The notes beneath the pieces were generated by a model. The model did no database searches. It saw nothing but the letters and a program-made list of their open reading frames with translations, and had not been told where the DNA came from. Shown one piece after another: positions 1 to 7,121 of a DNA stretch of 32,932 bases. The stretch is taken from assembly GCA_003251275.1 (NCBI GenBank), contig QKGJ01000399.1:1-32932 (forward strand). The letters are read 5' to 3'. This DNA comes from Ignavibacteria bacterium. GTDB lineage: Bacteria > Bacteroidota > Ignavibacteria > UBA10030 > UBA6906. Numbering within the stretch: position 1 is the stretch's first letter; each line of letters opens with the position of its first letter. The translations under genes and the position numbers were made by a program.

Positions 1-1
1 T

Positions 2-250
2 GAATTGTGGATGGGAACTGGTGGACGATCAACGTTATTGTGTCTACCGGTCCGATGTGAGAAGAATCGAAGTAGAAAGGATTTACACGTAACCGAGGGA
101 AACGGGAATCTGTGGTGGAATTCTCGAAACTCGGATCGCACCCAAGCTGAATTAAGAGGTATTCAAGTGCGCGACTATCCTACCCAGTCCATCCATCCAA
201 GTTCTTATGTGATAGAACAGTATGGAGTTTCTTTTTGCTTAAGACTCTGA
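2..250 (+). pseudogene. possible C-terminal remnant of a FISUMP-like protein (partial at left edge)
   Basis: The frame is open from the window edge to a TGA at 248-250. Its last 50 or so codons read like the end of the Fibrobacter succinogenes major paralogous (FISUMP) domain: an LWWNS segment, then a variable stretch, then a terminal YGVSFCLRL, where the family usually has WWSS and ends in GFSVRC. The part before codon 35 does not look like the family, and the +3 frame is also protein-like up to a TAA at 90-92, so a frameshift or decayed gene is possible. No start is visible. The match is a recollection of the family pattern, not a search result; it may be chance. Confidence 0.25.
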
Positions 251-326
251 CGAGATTGAGGGAAGCAGAAGGCCGAATGCTATCTAGATAAAGTAGGCAG
301 GCAAAAAAGGAAAGTCAACAACATTA

Positions 327-343
327 CACGATCGCGGATCGTG
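327..343. repeat. 7-bp inverted repeat with 3-nt loop
   Basis: CACGATC-GCG-GATCGTG is a perfect hairpin in the otherwise featureless stretch 251-437. It lies downstream of the minus-strand cupredoxin gene but is not followed by a T-run on either strand, so a role as an intrinsic terminator is weak. Nothing else is recognisable between 251 and 437. Confidence 0.35.
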
Positions 344-437
344 GAATCGTGGGTTTAGAATCAATAAATAAGGCATTTATATCTGAAATATGGATATTTA
401 CTCGGGTCTTGGTGTCGCTGGCTAATCCTCAAGCGGA

Positions 438-1244
438 TCAACGGAGAACCAGATCAAAATCGACCGTGGCCTCGGTGTTTGGAGAAACGGTAACCTCTTT
501 TATAGTTTCATAGGGTTCCTCGAAGTGATATTTCTTTGGGCTGCCGTTCTCAAGGTCTGTTTTCGTTACGACAACTCCTTCATGCCACATTTTTAGTCGG
601 TAGGTTCCCGGAGGAATTTTGTCCAGTATAAACTTGCCATCTGCATCGGACAAGGCAAAGTAAGGATGTTCGGCAATCATGATGTATGCGCTCATCCAGG
701 GATGACCGGCATCGCAAGTGGCCATTATCAAGCCGGGGGTTTTCAATTGCGCCGACTTGATCGGTGTGCGCTGTCCCTTGATCGGCTGGGCAATATTGAA
801 GATACTGCGCAACTCATTCTGCAGGTCGTAAGCGTGAACGTTGTGAAGCACACGATCACTGTTGACAATGTCAATTGGGGATCCGAACGGGACGACCATC
901 ACGTGCGGCTTGTATTCGCACGTGCGTTGGTCGAGCACCTGTGGTGGACTTGTAGTCCATTTCTTTCCTTCAGCGATGTGTTCCAACGAAACAATAGCGT
1001 TCGCTACACCTTTGTTCTTTCCAAGTATGAGCCGGGGTGATGGTTTTGCCTTACCGCAAAGATCATTGTCCTTGGTAATTGGCATACTCCCGACCTTTGA
1101 CCTGTCACCAACGAATCGGACAACCCCCCGAACTGTTCCTCCATTCTTGACATCGATTTCTTTGTAATGCGATTGTGCCTGGAGCGTATGGCCCCACCCT
1201 CCGAAAAGGATGAGGCCAATGTGCGCAACTGTCAGGACAAAAAT
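438..1244 (-). CDS. exported cupredoxin-like protein with a carboxypeptidase-regulatory-like domain; start codon unclear
   Basis: Probably a periplasmic or surface copper-binding protein. A cupredoxin-like core contains LHNVH and TCDAGHPWM, which supply the His, Cys, His and Met expected of a type 1 copper site. A C-terminal beta-sandwich with DADGKFILDKIPPGTYRL is typical of carboxypeptidase-regulatory-like domains. The first ATG in frame is at 1085, but that would cut into family-like sequence: the same frame continues upstream through NGGTVRGVVRFVGD and a hydrophobic signal-like stretch (VAHIGLILFGGW, then LQAQ) to a TAA at 1257-1259. No ATG, GTG or TTG lies between, only ATT at 1244 and CTG at 1235, without a ribosome binding site. 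Either a rare start is used, or a sequence error or mutation removed the true start. The gene directly follows the cytochrome c gene, suggesting a shared electron-transfer role. Domain call fairly sure; copper binding is inferred. Confidence 0.75.
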   Translation of the reverse strand: MFVLTVAHIGLILFGGWGHTLQAQSHYKEIDVKNGGTVRGVVRFVGDRSKVGSMPITKDNDLCGKAKPSPRLILGKNKGVANAIVSLEHIAEGKKWTTSPPQVLDQRTCEYKPHVMVVPFGSPIDIVNSDRVLHNVHAYDLQNELRSIFNIAQPIKGQRTPIKSAQLKTPGLIMATCDAGHPWMSAYIMIAEHPYFALSDADGKFILDKIPPGTYRLKMWHEGVVVTKTDLENGSPKKYHFEEPYETIKEVTVSPNTEATVDFDLVLR

Positions 1245-1265
1245 GGAGAACGAGAGTTAAAAATT

Positions 1266-1871
1266 CTACTTCTTTCGACTCTTCATCGTTGGCATGCGTT
1301 CGCCCGATGGCGCAATCGGATCGGGTACCGCATTCTCAATTGGCTTTAGTGACATGAGGTACGCAAAAATGGCCTTGAGGTCTTCATCTGTCATTTTCCG
1401 GTATTCGGGCCAGGGCATCGGTGGTAAGATTGCACGCCCTTCACCCATATCCTTGCCGGTACGGATTGCTTTGATAAATATGTCTTCCGTCCAGCTACCC
1501 AAGCCGGTTGCAACATCCGGAGTGAGATTGCGCGTAAAACTTGTTCCCCAGGGGCCAACCCAAGCGGTGAGGTCGCCCGAGACCAATGCACCCCACTGAT
1601 CTGGACCTAGCACTCCCTGCGGAACCTGAGGAAGCTTTGAATTTGCCGGATGGCCTGACAAGAGTCTGGTGGTATCGGGAATGGGTCCCATGGGCGTGAA
1701 AATTTTTGGTGAATGGCAATCGTTGCAGCCTCCGACCGAAACCAGATACTTGCCCCTCTCAATCTGTGCGTTCTTCGGTCCTGGCCCCGCGACTAAGGAA
1801 CTGTGCCAAAACACAGCGATTCCCAGTAGCAGGGTTGCAACAGCGCCGGTGTAGTATATTTTTGTGCGCAT
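1266..1871 (-). CDS. monoheme c-type cytochrome, exported
   Basis: Periplasmic or membrane-anchored electron carrier of 201 aa. A hydrophobic N-terminal segment (about residues 8-28) serves as signal peptide or anchor. The single haem site is CNDCH near residue 49, inside the usual cytochrome c context (RGKYLVSVGGCNDCHSP). A likely axial Met lies in the ILPPMPWPEY segment, and the C-terminal helix reads DEDLKAIFAYLMSLKP, typical of cytochromes that serve dehydrogenases. The ATG at 1871 has a clear AAGGAG 5 nt upstream. The cupredoxin-like gene begins just downstream, so the two are probably co-transcribed and may pass electrons between haem and copper. The electron donor and acceptor cannot be told from the sequence. 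Confidence 0.88.
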   Translation of the reverse strand: MRTKIYYTGAVATLLLGIAVFWHSSLVAGPGPKNAQIERGKYLVSVGGCNDCHSPKIFTPMGPIPDTTRLLSGHPANSKLPQVPQGVLGPDQWGALVSGDLTAWVGPWGTSFTRNLTPDVATGLGSWTEDIFIKAIRTGKDMGEGRAILPPMPWPEYRKMTDEDLKAIFAYLMSLKPIENAVPDPIAPSGERMPTMKSRKK

Positions 1872-1897
1872 AAGAACTCCTTGTGGTGTGATGATGG

Positions 1898-2317
1898 TTA
1901 AGACGTGCTGGTTTCCTTATTCAACAAATCTATATTGAGAGGGGATCTTTTTTCGAAGAATGTGAGATAATAATTATCCTCGCTCTTCAGCGGGAAGATG
2001 AATTCGCATCGAGAAGTCGGACAAGAGTGATACACGTACATGGAATATCGAGTAAGAAGGTCGAAGATTTTCTTCACTGTTCTTTGCCAAGGAATCTGTG
2101 GGGAAAGAGGTACTTTAGCGGAGAGAAGATAGCGACGGGAAAGAGAAAAATCAAGGACAATGTGGATTAAGAGAGGCATTCGTAGAAAACCACTACCAAG
2201 GTTGGCTGGCTTTTGCACAGGATTAGCTGATACACCCGGAATTATACCCTCCAACAGTTCTCGTTCCAACTCTAGAACGAAGAGTAACTCGTCAATAGTA
2301 TTCAACGCTGAGGGCAT
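1898..2317 (-). CDS. doubtful hypothetical protein overlapping the TerB-like gene
   Basis: An open frame of 139 codons, taking the ATG at 2317, which has a GGAAG 5 nt upstream; the frame can also be read from 2398. It overlaps the end of the TerB-like gene by about 26 nt and ends 26 nt before the cytochrome gene. The translation begins MPSALNTIDELLFVLELERE and ends with a fairly protein-like stretch (KIFDLLTRYSMYVY), but I recognise no family, and a possible promoter for the cytochrome lies just inside its 3' end. It may simply be a 390-nt non-coding stretch that happens to be open. Confidence 0.25.
   Translation of the reverse strand: MPSALNTIDELLFVLELERELLEGIIPGVSANPVQKPANLGSGFLRMPLLIHIVLDFSLSRRYLLSAKVPLSPQIPWQRTVKKIFDLLTRYSMYVYHSCPTSRCEFIFPLKSEDNYYLTFFEKRSPLNIDLLNKETSTS
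1925..1932 (-). promoter_or_regulatory. possible Bacteroidota-type -7 element before the cytochrome c gene
   Basis: The minus strand reads TAGATTTG, matching the TAnnTTTG -7 consensus described for Bacteroidetes sigma factors, about 53 nt upstream of the cytochrome start at 1871. No good TTG -33 element is visible at the right distance, so this is a weak call. Confidence 0.22.
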
Positions 2318-2711
2318 CCGCTTCCAACCGTGGGGGGAGACGATCTCTGTTTGCGGCCTCCTCACTTTCTTGGTGGAACCAATTGAGGTCGAGACCATTC
2401 CTTAATGCTGTGTCCTTCAACCATTGTTCTTCTGCAGGATGAAGTTCATTGTCGGAAAACGCAAGCGCGAGCCCATCTTTGATGAACTTGATAGCAAGCT
2501 CTCTCTTTGAGAATTCGGGGATCGTGTCTACAATGTGTCGGTTCTCTAAAATTTCATGAATGGCGTTATCGCAAAACTCTTCTTCAAAGCCCAGGGATTT
2601 CCCGATCCGCCGCATCAGTTCCTTCTCTTGCTCGGTTGTCTTATGATCCTTCGCTATGAGCAACAGCAATCCCCTGAAATAATTGCTTCCATCAACAATG
2701 CTGATGTTCAT
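2292..2711 (-). CDS. TerB-like helical protein
   Basis: A 139-aa soluble, acidic, all-helical protein. The order of segments resembles TerB/tellurite-resistance-like helical bundles: MNISIVDGSNYFRGLLLLIAKD, then DHKTTEQEKELMRRIGKSLG, then RELAIKFIKDGLALAFSDNE with the acidic EL.PAEEQWLK segment that recurs in the family (often DGxxxxxE in a TerB metal site). There is no signal peptide, so it is cytosolic. The ATG at 2711 lacks an evident ribosome binding site. It stands alone after a 422-nt gap, ahead of the cytochrome/cupredoxin pair. The fold is an inference from pattern; no biochemical function can be assigned. Confidence 0.72.
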   Translation of the reverse strand: MNISIVDGSNYFRGLLLLIAKDHKTTEQEKELMRRIGKSLGFEEEFCDNAIHEILENRHIVDTIPEFSKRELAIKFIKDGLALAFSDNELHPAEEQWLKDTALRNGLDLNWFHQESEEAANRDRLPPRLEADALSVEYY

Positions 2712-3133
2712 AACACGCCAGCGACCTTCAATAAGTTCATACCAAGTATTTGCTTCCGCAATAAATCACGCCTAACGCAAGAAGAGAATTCAACCAATGC
2801 CAACCACAACCTAACCATTGGCGACCATTTCCAGGCGCTTGTAATGTCGTCCCGTGTTCATCTTCGTTCGATTATGTTATAGAACAACGTGAAGATAATT
2901 CTTCCGAATATGCACCTCGTGCAATTGGAAGAGAGGCGTGAGATGAATGAAAAATAGAAAGGGGAAGGAGAAATGTCAAGCTGATCATTGACACACGGTT
3001 GGGGATTTCGGAGTAATTGGTCCGAGTCCTGATGGTCTTATTAATGAGGGAGATACTCCGGCTTTGGCGTATGTGGGAGAAACTGGGGGAAGTTATAATA
3101 CCTCCCCATCATCATTAATCTACTGTATTCACT
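2712..3133. other. 422-nt intergenic region without a convincing gene
   Basis: It lies between the 5' end of the TerB-like gene and the 3' end of the RRM gene. A plus-strand open frame (2556-2882) mostly mirrors the TerB-like gene and is not credible. A 6-bp inverted repeat (CCAATG at 2794-2799, CATTGG at 2816-2821) and the hairpin at 3086-3107 are the only structures seen. The region should hold the promoter for the TerB-like gene, but no clear boxes were found. Confidence 0.6.
3086..3107 (-). terminator. possible weak terminator of the RRM gene
   Basis: On the minus strand GGGGAGG pairs with CTTCCCC (one G-U pair) around an 8-nt AT-rich loop, 26 nt after the RRM stop codon. Only a short, interrupted T stretch follows, so termination would be weak. 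Confidence 0.35.
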
Positions 3134-3466
3134 CTAATAGGAACGTCTTCCGCCACCATATCCACTGCCGCCGCCTCTACGCCCACCGCCGCCGTATCCA
3201 CCACCGCGGCGATCATGTCCCTCGGATTTTGGTCTCGCTTCATTGACCGTAAGCGCCTGTCCCATAAATTCGTTTCCGTTAAGTGCCTCAATTGCAGCCT
3301 CGCCCTCGGACTTCTTTGACATTTCCACGAAGCCAAATCCTCTTGACTCATGGCTGAACTTATCCTTGATAATGTTAACGGACATGATCTTGCCGAACGG
3401 TTCGAACAGCGGTCGAACATCGTCTTCCGTTGCCTGACGGGGCAGGTTTCCAACATAAATATTCAT
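3134..3466 (-). CDS. RRM-type glycine-rich RNA-binding protein
   Basis: A cytosolic 110-aa RNA-binding protein. One RNA recognition motif fills residues 1-80: RNP2 is IYVGNL at residues 3-8 and RNP1 is RGFGFVEM near residue 42, both with the aromatic residues that stack on RNA bases. The C-terminal tail is rich in Gly, Arg and Tyr (GGGYGGGGRRGGG), as in cold-induced RRM proteins of cyanobacteria and many other bacteria. The frame is open further upstream, but MNIYVGNLP is chosen as start because AAGGAG lies 7 nt before the ATG at 3466 and family members begin here. Such proteins are often cold- or stress-regulated; the long 5' leader (over 100 nt to the next gene) leaves room for such control. 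Confidence 0.93.
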   Translation of the reverse strand: MNIYVGNLPRQATEDDVRPLFEPFGKIMSVNIIKDKFSHESRGFGFVEMSKKSEGEAAIEALNGNEFMGQALTVNEARPKSEGHDRRGGGYGGGGRRGGGSGYGGGRRSY

Positions 3467-3608
3467 GGGTTCTCCTTTCAAGAGAATCATGTGATGAGAA
3501 CTGTGGCAGCATTTCTGGTGCAACTATCGGAAGAAGCCGGAGTGCGCCCCGAGGGATAATCAACCAAGCTGGTAATGAAGGGTACGAAGAAAAAAGGCTA
3601 AAAGTAAT

Positions 3609-4424
3609 CTATTTTTTTTCTGCGGAAGGTGGAATTACATGCAAACCGGTCAGAACGGCTCTAGTGATGCTTTTTCTGTTGTTCGCGAAGGATTCATCCG
3701 GCTTTGCACTTTGCAGGCAGGTGGCGAAGAAATATACGTTCTCTATCGTCGTCACGTATCCTACGTACCAACCGATACTTTCGCCATCTTGCTCTCCCCA
3801 TCCTGTCTTTGTGCGGAGCGTGTAGTCTGGATGCTCTTCTTCTATCATTATTCTTTTCACGATCTCAACGGAACGTCTTGAAAATGGAAGCTCGTTGCTA
3901 TATAACCGCTTCAGGAAGTCAATCTGCTGTTCGGGTGTCACCCGAAGCCCGCCATCCAGCCAAAACCTGTCGATGCCGCCGGAGGTGTCCGCGTTGCCAT
4001 ACTTTGCCTTCGAAAGCCACTGATACATCCTCTCATTTCCAACGCGCCGGGCCAGCTCCTGGTAATACGGGACGTTGGAGTTTTTGTATGCGGTCTTCAG
4101 GTCATGATCCTTGTTCCATTTGTTCATGGTGCGTTTAATCCCGTCCCACTTGATGACAAAATCTTCATCCTCAATAACGCCCGTTTCCAGCCCAATGAGT
4201 GAATTGCAGATCTTGAATGTTGAAGCTGGTGTAAACGGCCGCGTGAACTGATCGGGATTGGTAAGAATATAGGTCTCCTTCTTCAAGTCATATAAGGAAA
4301 ATGATCCCGACACACCGGCGTTCTCGAAAAGTTTATTGAAGTCGTCCCGCACTTGCTTGTTTTGCGATTGTGCTGTGTTAATAAGAAACAGCGCGAGAGT
4401 CAAGGAGTGGAATAGTTGATGCAT
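3609..4424 (-). CDS. class D (OXA-type) beta-lactamase
   Basis: A periplasmic serine beta-lactamase of 271 aa that hydrolyses beta-lactams. Class D motifs are all present: STFK (residues 68-71, catalytic Ser and carboxylatable Lys), SNV (116-118), YGN (142-144) and KTG (206-208) in the context KTGWG, followed by the WYVGY strand. A signal peptide precedes (LFHSLTLALFLINTAQSQ). The frame can also start at a GTG at 4457, but the ATG at 4424 gives a standard signal peptide and has a GGGG stretch upstream. It lies 22-55 nt downstream of murB and is probably co-transcribed with it. Length and motifs match functional OXA enzymes; BlaR-type penicillin sensors share this fold, but no membrane anchor or second domain is present. 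Spectrum cannot be predicted. Confidence 0.93.
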   Translation of the reverse strand: MHQLFHSLTLALFLINTAQSQNKQVRDDFNKLFENAGVSGSFSLYDLKKETYILTNPDQFTRPFTPASTFKICNSLIGLETGVIEDEDFVIKWDGIKRTMNKWNKDHDLKTAYKNSNVPYYQELARRVGNERMYQWLSKAKYGNADTSGGIDRFWLDGGLRVTPEQQIDFLKRLYSNELPFSRRSVEIVKRIMIEEEHPDYTLRTKTGWGEQDGESIGWYVGYVTTIENVYFFATCLQSAKPDESFANNRKSITRAVLTGLHVIPPSAEKK

Positions 4425-4478
4425 GTGCTGCCCCACGATTGCTTGTGGTTGTTTCACTTCATTGCCAACACGGCGGCG

Positions 4479-5567
4479 TCAATTCGGGCTGACCGGGATG
4501 CCAGTTGAGCCGACAATCACCGGCTCCCGTTGAAGGCTAATGTTGAATTGTTCATGAACTTCACGCTGGATCGCATTGGCAAGCGCAAGAAGCTCGTTCG
4601 TCGTTCCGCCATAATTGACCAGCGCAAGCGAGTGGTTTACTGAAACACCGACATTCCCGGAACGATACCCTTTGTGAAAGCCAGCCTGTTCGACGAGCCA
4701 TGCAGCAGGGACTTTGACTCCTTTGTCAGCTGGAAAGTACGGAAGGTCTGTGTTATTCACCCGATGTTGAAGAGATCGAAATTCTGCGCGGGTAAGAACG
4801 GGATTCATAAAAAAGGAGCCGCACGATCTTGAATGTAAGTCAGCAGAATCGGCCACCATCGACTTTCTTTTCCGCAGCGCCATTACGGAGGCGCGGATTG
4901 CTGTGAGGGCTGCAGGCCCCCGTTGGTTGAGGATATTTTTTGATGTGCTCTCGATGTGTCGCTGGAGTTCGTCGTAACGGATTGCTGGCTTTCCATTGGG
5001 GGAGAGACGCAGGAGTACTTCGGTAATAACGAATCGTTCCCGGTCATTTTGCTTGAACCGACTCTGGCGGTAGCTAAAATCACACTCCTCGTTGGAGAAT
5101 TCTCTTTCCTGTAGCGTCGTTCGGTCAAGCACTTTGACGGAAATGATAGTCTCTCGTACTTCCTGCCCGTACGCGCCGACGTTCTGGACTGGAACCGCTC
5201 CGGCAAGTCCGGGTATTCCTGAAAGACATTCGATGCCGCTTGCTCCCTTTTGGATCGCAAATCGAACAACATCATCCCAATTTTCGCCAGATGCTACCCT
5301 CAGAAATCCTTCGTCTCCTTTTTCGGTATACTCAATTCCACTGAGCCCGATTCTGATGACTAGTCCGTTGAATCCGTCGTCCGAGAAAATGATGTTGCTC
5401 CCACCACCAAGGATCTGCACAGGCCATTGGTTTTCTGCAGCCCGACGGAGGCAAGTCCTGATCTGATCGATCGAGGTGACGGTCACGAAATGAGATGCCG
5501 GTCCGCCGAGACGGATGGTGGTATGCTCTGCCAGCGGGACGTTGCGGTCAAATCCCGGGGTGGTCAT
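4479..5567 (-). CDS. murB: UDP-N-acetylenolpyruvoylglucosamine reductase
   Basis: A cytosolic FAD enzyme that reduces UDP-GlcNAc-enolpyruvate to UDP-MurNAc with NADPH in peptidoglycan synthesis. Residues 10-180 carry the FAD-binding domain (ILGGGSNIIFSD near 52-63; GLSGIPGLAGAVPVQNVGAYGQE-type core around 116-136). The type I loop with the substrate-binding Tyr is present in SYRQSRFK (Tyr166). The catalytic acid Ser is in SCGSFFMNP (Ser251) and the C-terminal Glu is in REPV (Glu348). 362 aa fits E. coli-type (type I) MurB. The ATG overlaps the stop of the upstream nucleotidase gene (ATGA), so the two are translationally coupled. Confidence 0.97.
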   Translation of the reverse strand: MTTPGFDRNVPLAEHTTIRLGGPASHFVTVTSIDQIRTCLRRAAENQWPVQILGGGSNIIFSDDGFNGLVIRIGLSGIEYTEKGDEGFLRVASGENWDDVVRFAIQKGASGIECLSGIPGLAGAVPVQNVGAYGQEVRETIISVKVLDRTTLQEREFSNEECDFSYRQSRFKQNDRERFVITEVLLRLSPNGKPAIRYDELQRHIESTSKNILNQRGPAALTAIRASVMALRKRKSMVADSADLHSRSCGSFFMNPVLTRAEFRSLQHRVNNTDLPYFPADKGVKVPAAWLVEQAGFHKGYRSGNVGVSVNHSLALVNYGGTTNELLALANAIQREVHEQFNISLQREPVIVGSTGIPVSPN

Positions 5568-7090
5568 TGATTTCTTTGGAAGTGGTGGATGACCGCCTGG
5601 CGTATGTCATTTGGCGTCAAGTCTGGCGGCTCATGGATATTCGAGATTCCAGGGTTGTCTCTGCGAAGAAAGTCGAGGTTCGCTTCAGCACCGGTCAGGA
5701 GAAACTCGGTTAGTACTACTCGATATGAGGATTCCGGGTGCAGCACCTGGTCTTTGATCATCCACGATGACACTTTTGGATCGAACGCGATGTTCCGCCA
5801 CTGAAGATACCCCCCGCTTCCCTTATTAGAAACGCCCACGTCGAGAATTCTCTGAAGCAGCGAGCCTTTGATGGTCGTCGTGAAAATTCTCCCTCCAAAA
5901 GGAAGTGTACGAATGATATCATACTGGGTGACCGTGCCACTGACGATGTCGTCGACGCGGATCGAGCCGCTGTTGACAATTGCGCAGTCCGCCGATGGGT
6001 CCGCCTCCAACATTGCGGTTGCGATCAGCTCTGCGGCTTCCGCCGGACGATGACGGATTACCAATTCACGAAAGTCGAGCGGATAGTGCAACGAAGTAAC
6101 AATCTTGTCCGGCTCAAGACCCATCGATCGAAAACCATCGAATGCAGCGACAATCCATTTGTTTGCCACATAGGCCGTGGTTGAATCATCGGGAATCTTT
6201 TCATCAATGATGTTCAATTCCGAGTGAAGCTCAAGGCTGTCGCTCCCGGGTTTGAGGAGGAGACGGTGGACATAAACGCTTTTAACGTTTGCATCCGCCT
6301 TGGTGATAAGAGCGTTGCCGGCACGAACCGCCATATTGGTATGTTCATGACCGCCGAGAATGAGTTGAATCTCCGGCACCTGTCGCGCGAGATCCATATC
6401 CTGTTCGATCGTAAGGTGTGTGATTGCGATGAGGTAATCAATTCTTCCTTTAAGGGTGCGAACAACCCGTCTGGCAGACTCGATTGGATTTTCGAACAGC
6501 AGGTAATCCCGTTTGTTATTGTCGATCGTAAGCCCGATGAGACCAATGCGAACACGACGGACTGATCCGTCGCCGCGGGGAAAATTCATCGTTACTATGC
6601 CAAATTCGGGCAAAGGTTCGCGAACCCCACCGCGCGTTTGGGTAAAGTGTCCGATACCATTCTTCGAGATTTGTTGTACGTTGGAGGAAATCCAACGAAA
6701 GGAAGATTCGTTGATTCTTTCCTGCAACTCTTCTTTGCGAATGTCGAACTCGTGATTCCCGAATGTCACATGCGTTACCCCCACACGATTGAGCACATCC
6801 ACCATATGTGCACCGCTTATTCGTTTGCCTTCCAACTTGCTTGTTCCAATCGCGGATGGACTGAGAAAGTCGCCCGAGAGCACCGTCAGAAGGTGCGGCG
6901 ATTCTTGCTTGAGTCGATTGCGAAGAGTTGCCACGCGGGCGAGTCCACCGTACCTTCCCATTTCGAGGGGCCACAGCTCGTACACATCGTTAAATTGGAG
7001 AATAATGATTTCATCCTTCTGCGCAAGCGCTGGATAAACGGAAAGAAGGAGGAATGCGGCGACGAGTGCTCGTGAAAATCTGAGTTTCAT
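5564..7090 (-). CDS. exported 5'-nucleotidase family protein (metallophosphoesterase plus C-terminal 5'-nucleotidase domain)
   Basis: A periplasmic phosphohydrolase of 508 aa, probably acting on nucleotides or UDP-sugars. Signal peptide: residues 1-23 (ends in ALA). The calcineurin-like domain follows with GDFLSP (Asp74), GNHEFD (Asn112-His113), ITHLT and GGHEH supplying metal ligands. The first metal motif is NDVYE, that is D-x-Y, rather than the usual D-x-H, a variant I have seen in part of this superfamily. The C-terminal 5'-nucleotidase domain (about 320-500) contains NSGSIRVD and LPFGGRIF, with a GGYLQW substrate loop near 430. It overlaps murB by 4 nt. A link to UDP-sugar recycling in wall synthesis is plausible but inferred. 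Confidence 0.92.
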   Translation of the reverse strand: MKLRFSRALVAAFLLLSVYPALAQKDEIIILQFNDVYELWPLEMGRYGGLARVATLRNRLKQESPHLLTVLSGDFLSPSAIGTSKLEGKRISGAHMVDVLNRVGVTHVTFGNHEFDIRKEELQERINESSFRWISSNVQQISKNGIGHFTQTRGGVREPLPEFGIVTMNFPRGDGSVRRVRIGLIGLTIDNNKRDYLLFENPIESARRVVRTLKGRIDYLIAITHLTIEQDMDLARQVPEIQLILGGHEHTNMAVRAGNALITKADANVKSVYVHRLLLKPGSDSLELHSELNIIDEKIPDDSTTAYVANKWIVAAFDGFRSMGLEPDKIVTSLHYPLDFRELVIRHRPAEAAELIATAMLEADPSADCAIVNSGSIRVDDIVSGTVTQYDIIRTLPFGGRIFTTTIKGSLLQRILDVGVSNKGSGGYLQWRNIAFDPKVSSWMIKDQVLHPESSYRVVLTEFLLTGAEANLDFLRRDNPGISNIHEPPDLTPNDIRQAVIHHFQRNQ

Positions 7091-7121
7091 GGTTTGTGCA
7101 ATGAAAATGCTAATGGTTCAC

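Noticed and set aside
666-1167. Plus-strand open frames inside the cupredoxin gene
   Set aside because: They mirror codons of the minus-strand gene, have no family features, and the minus frame is clearly protein-like.
4425-4457. GTG start of the beta-lactamase at 4457
   Set aside because: It adds eleven residues before a normal signal peptide and has no ribosome binding site; the ATG at 4424 fits better, though the GTG cannot be excluded.
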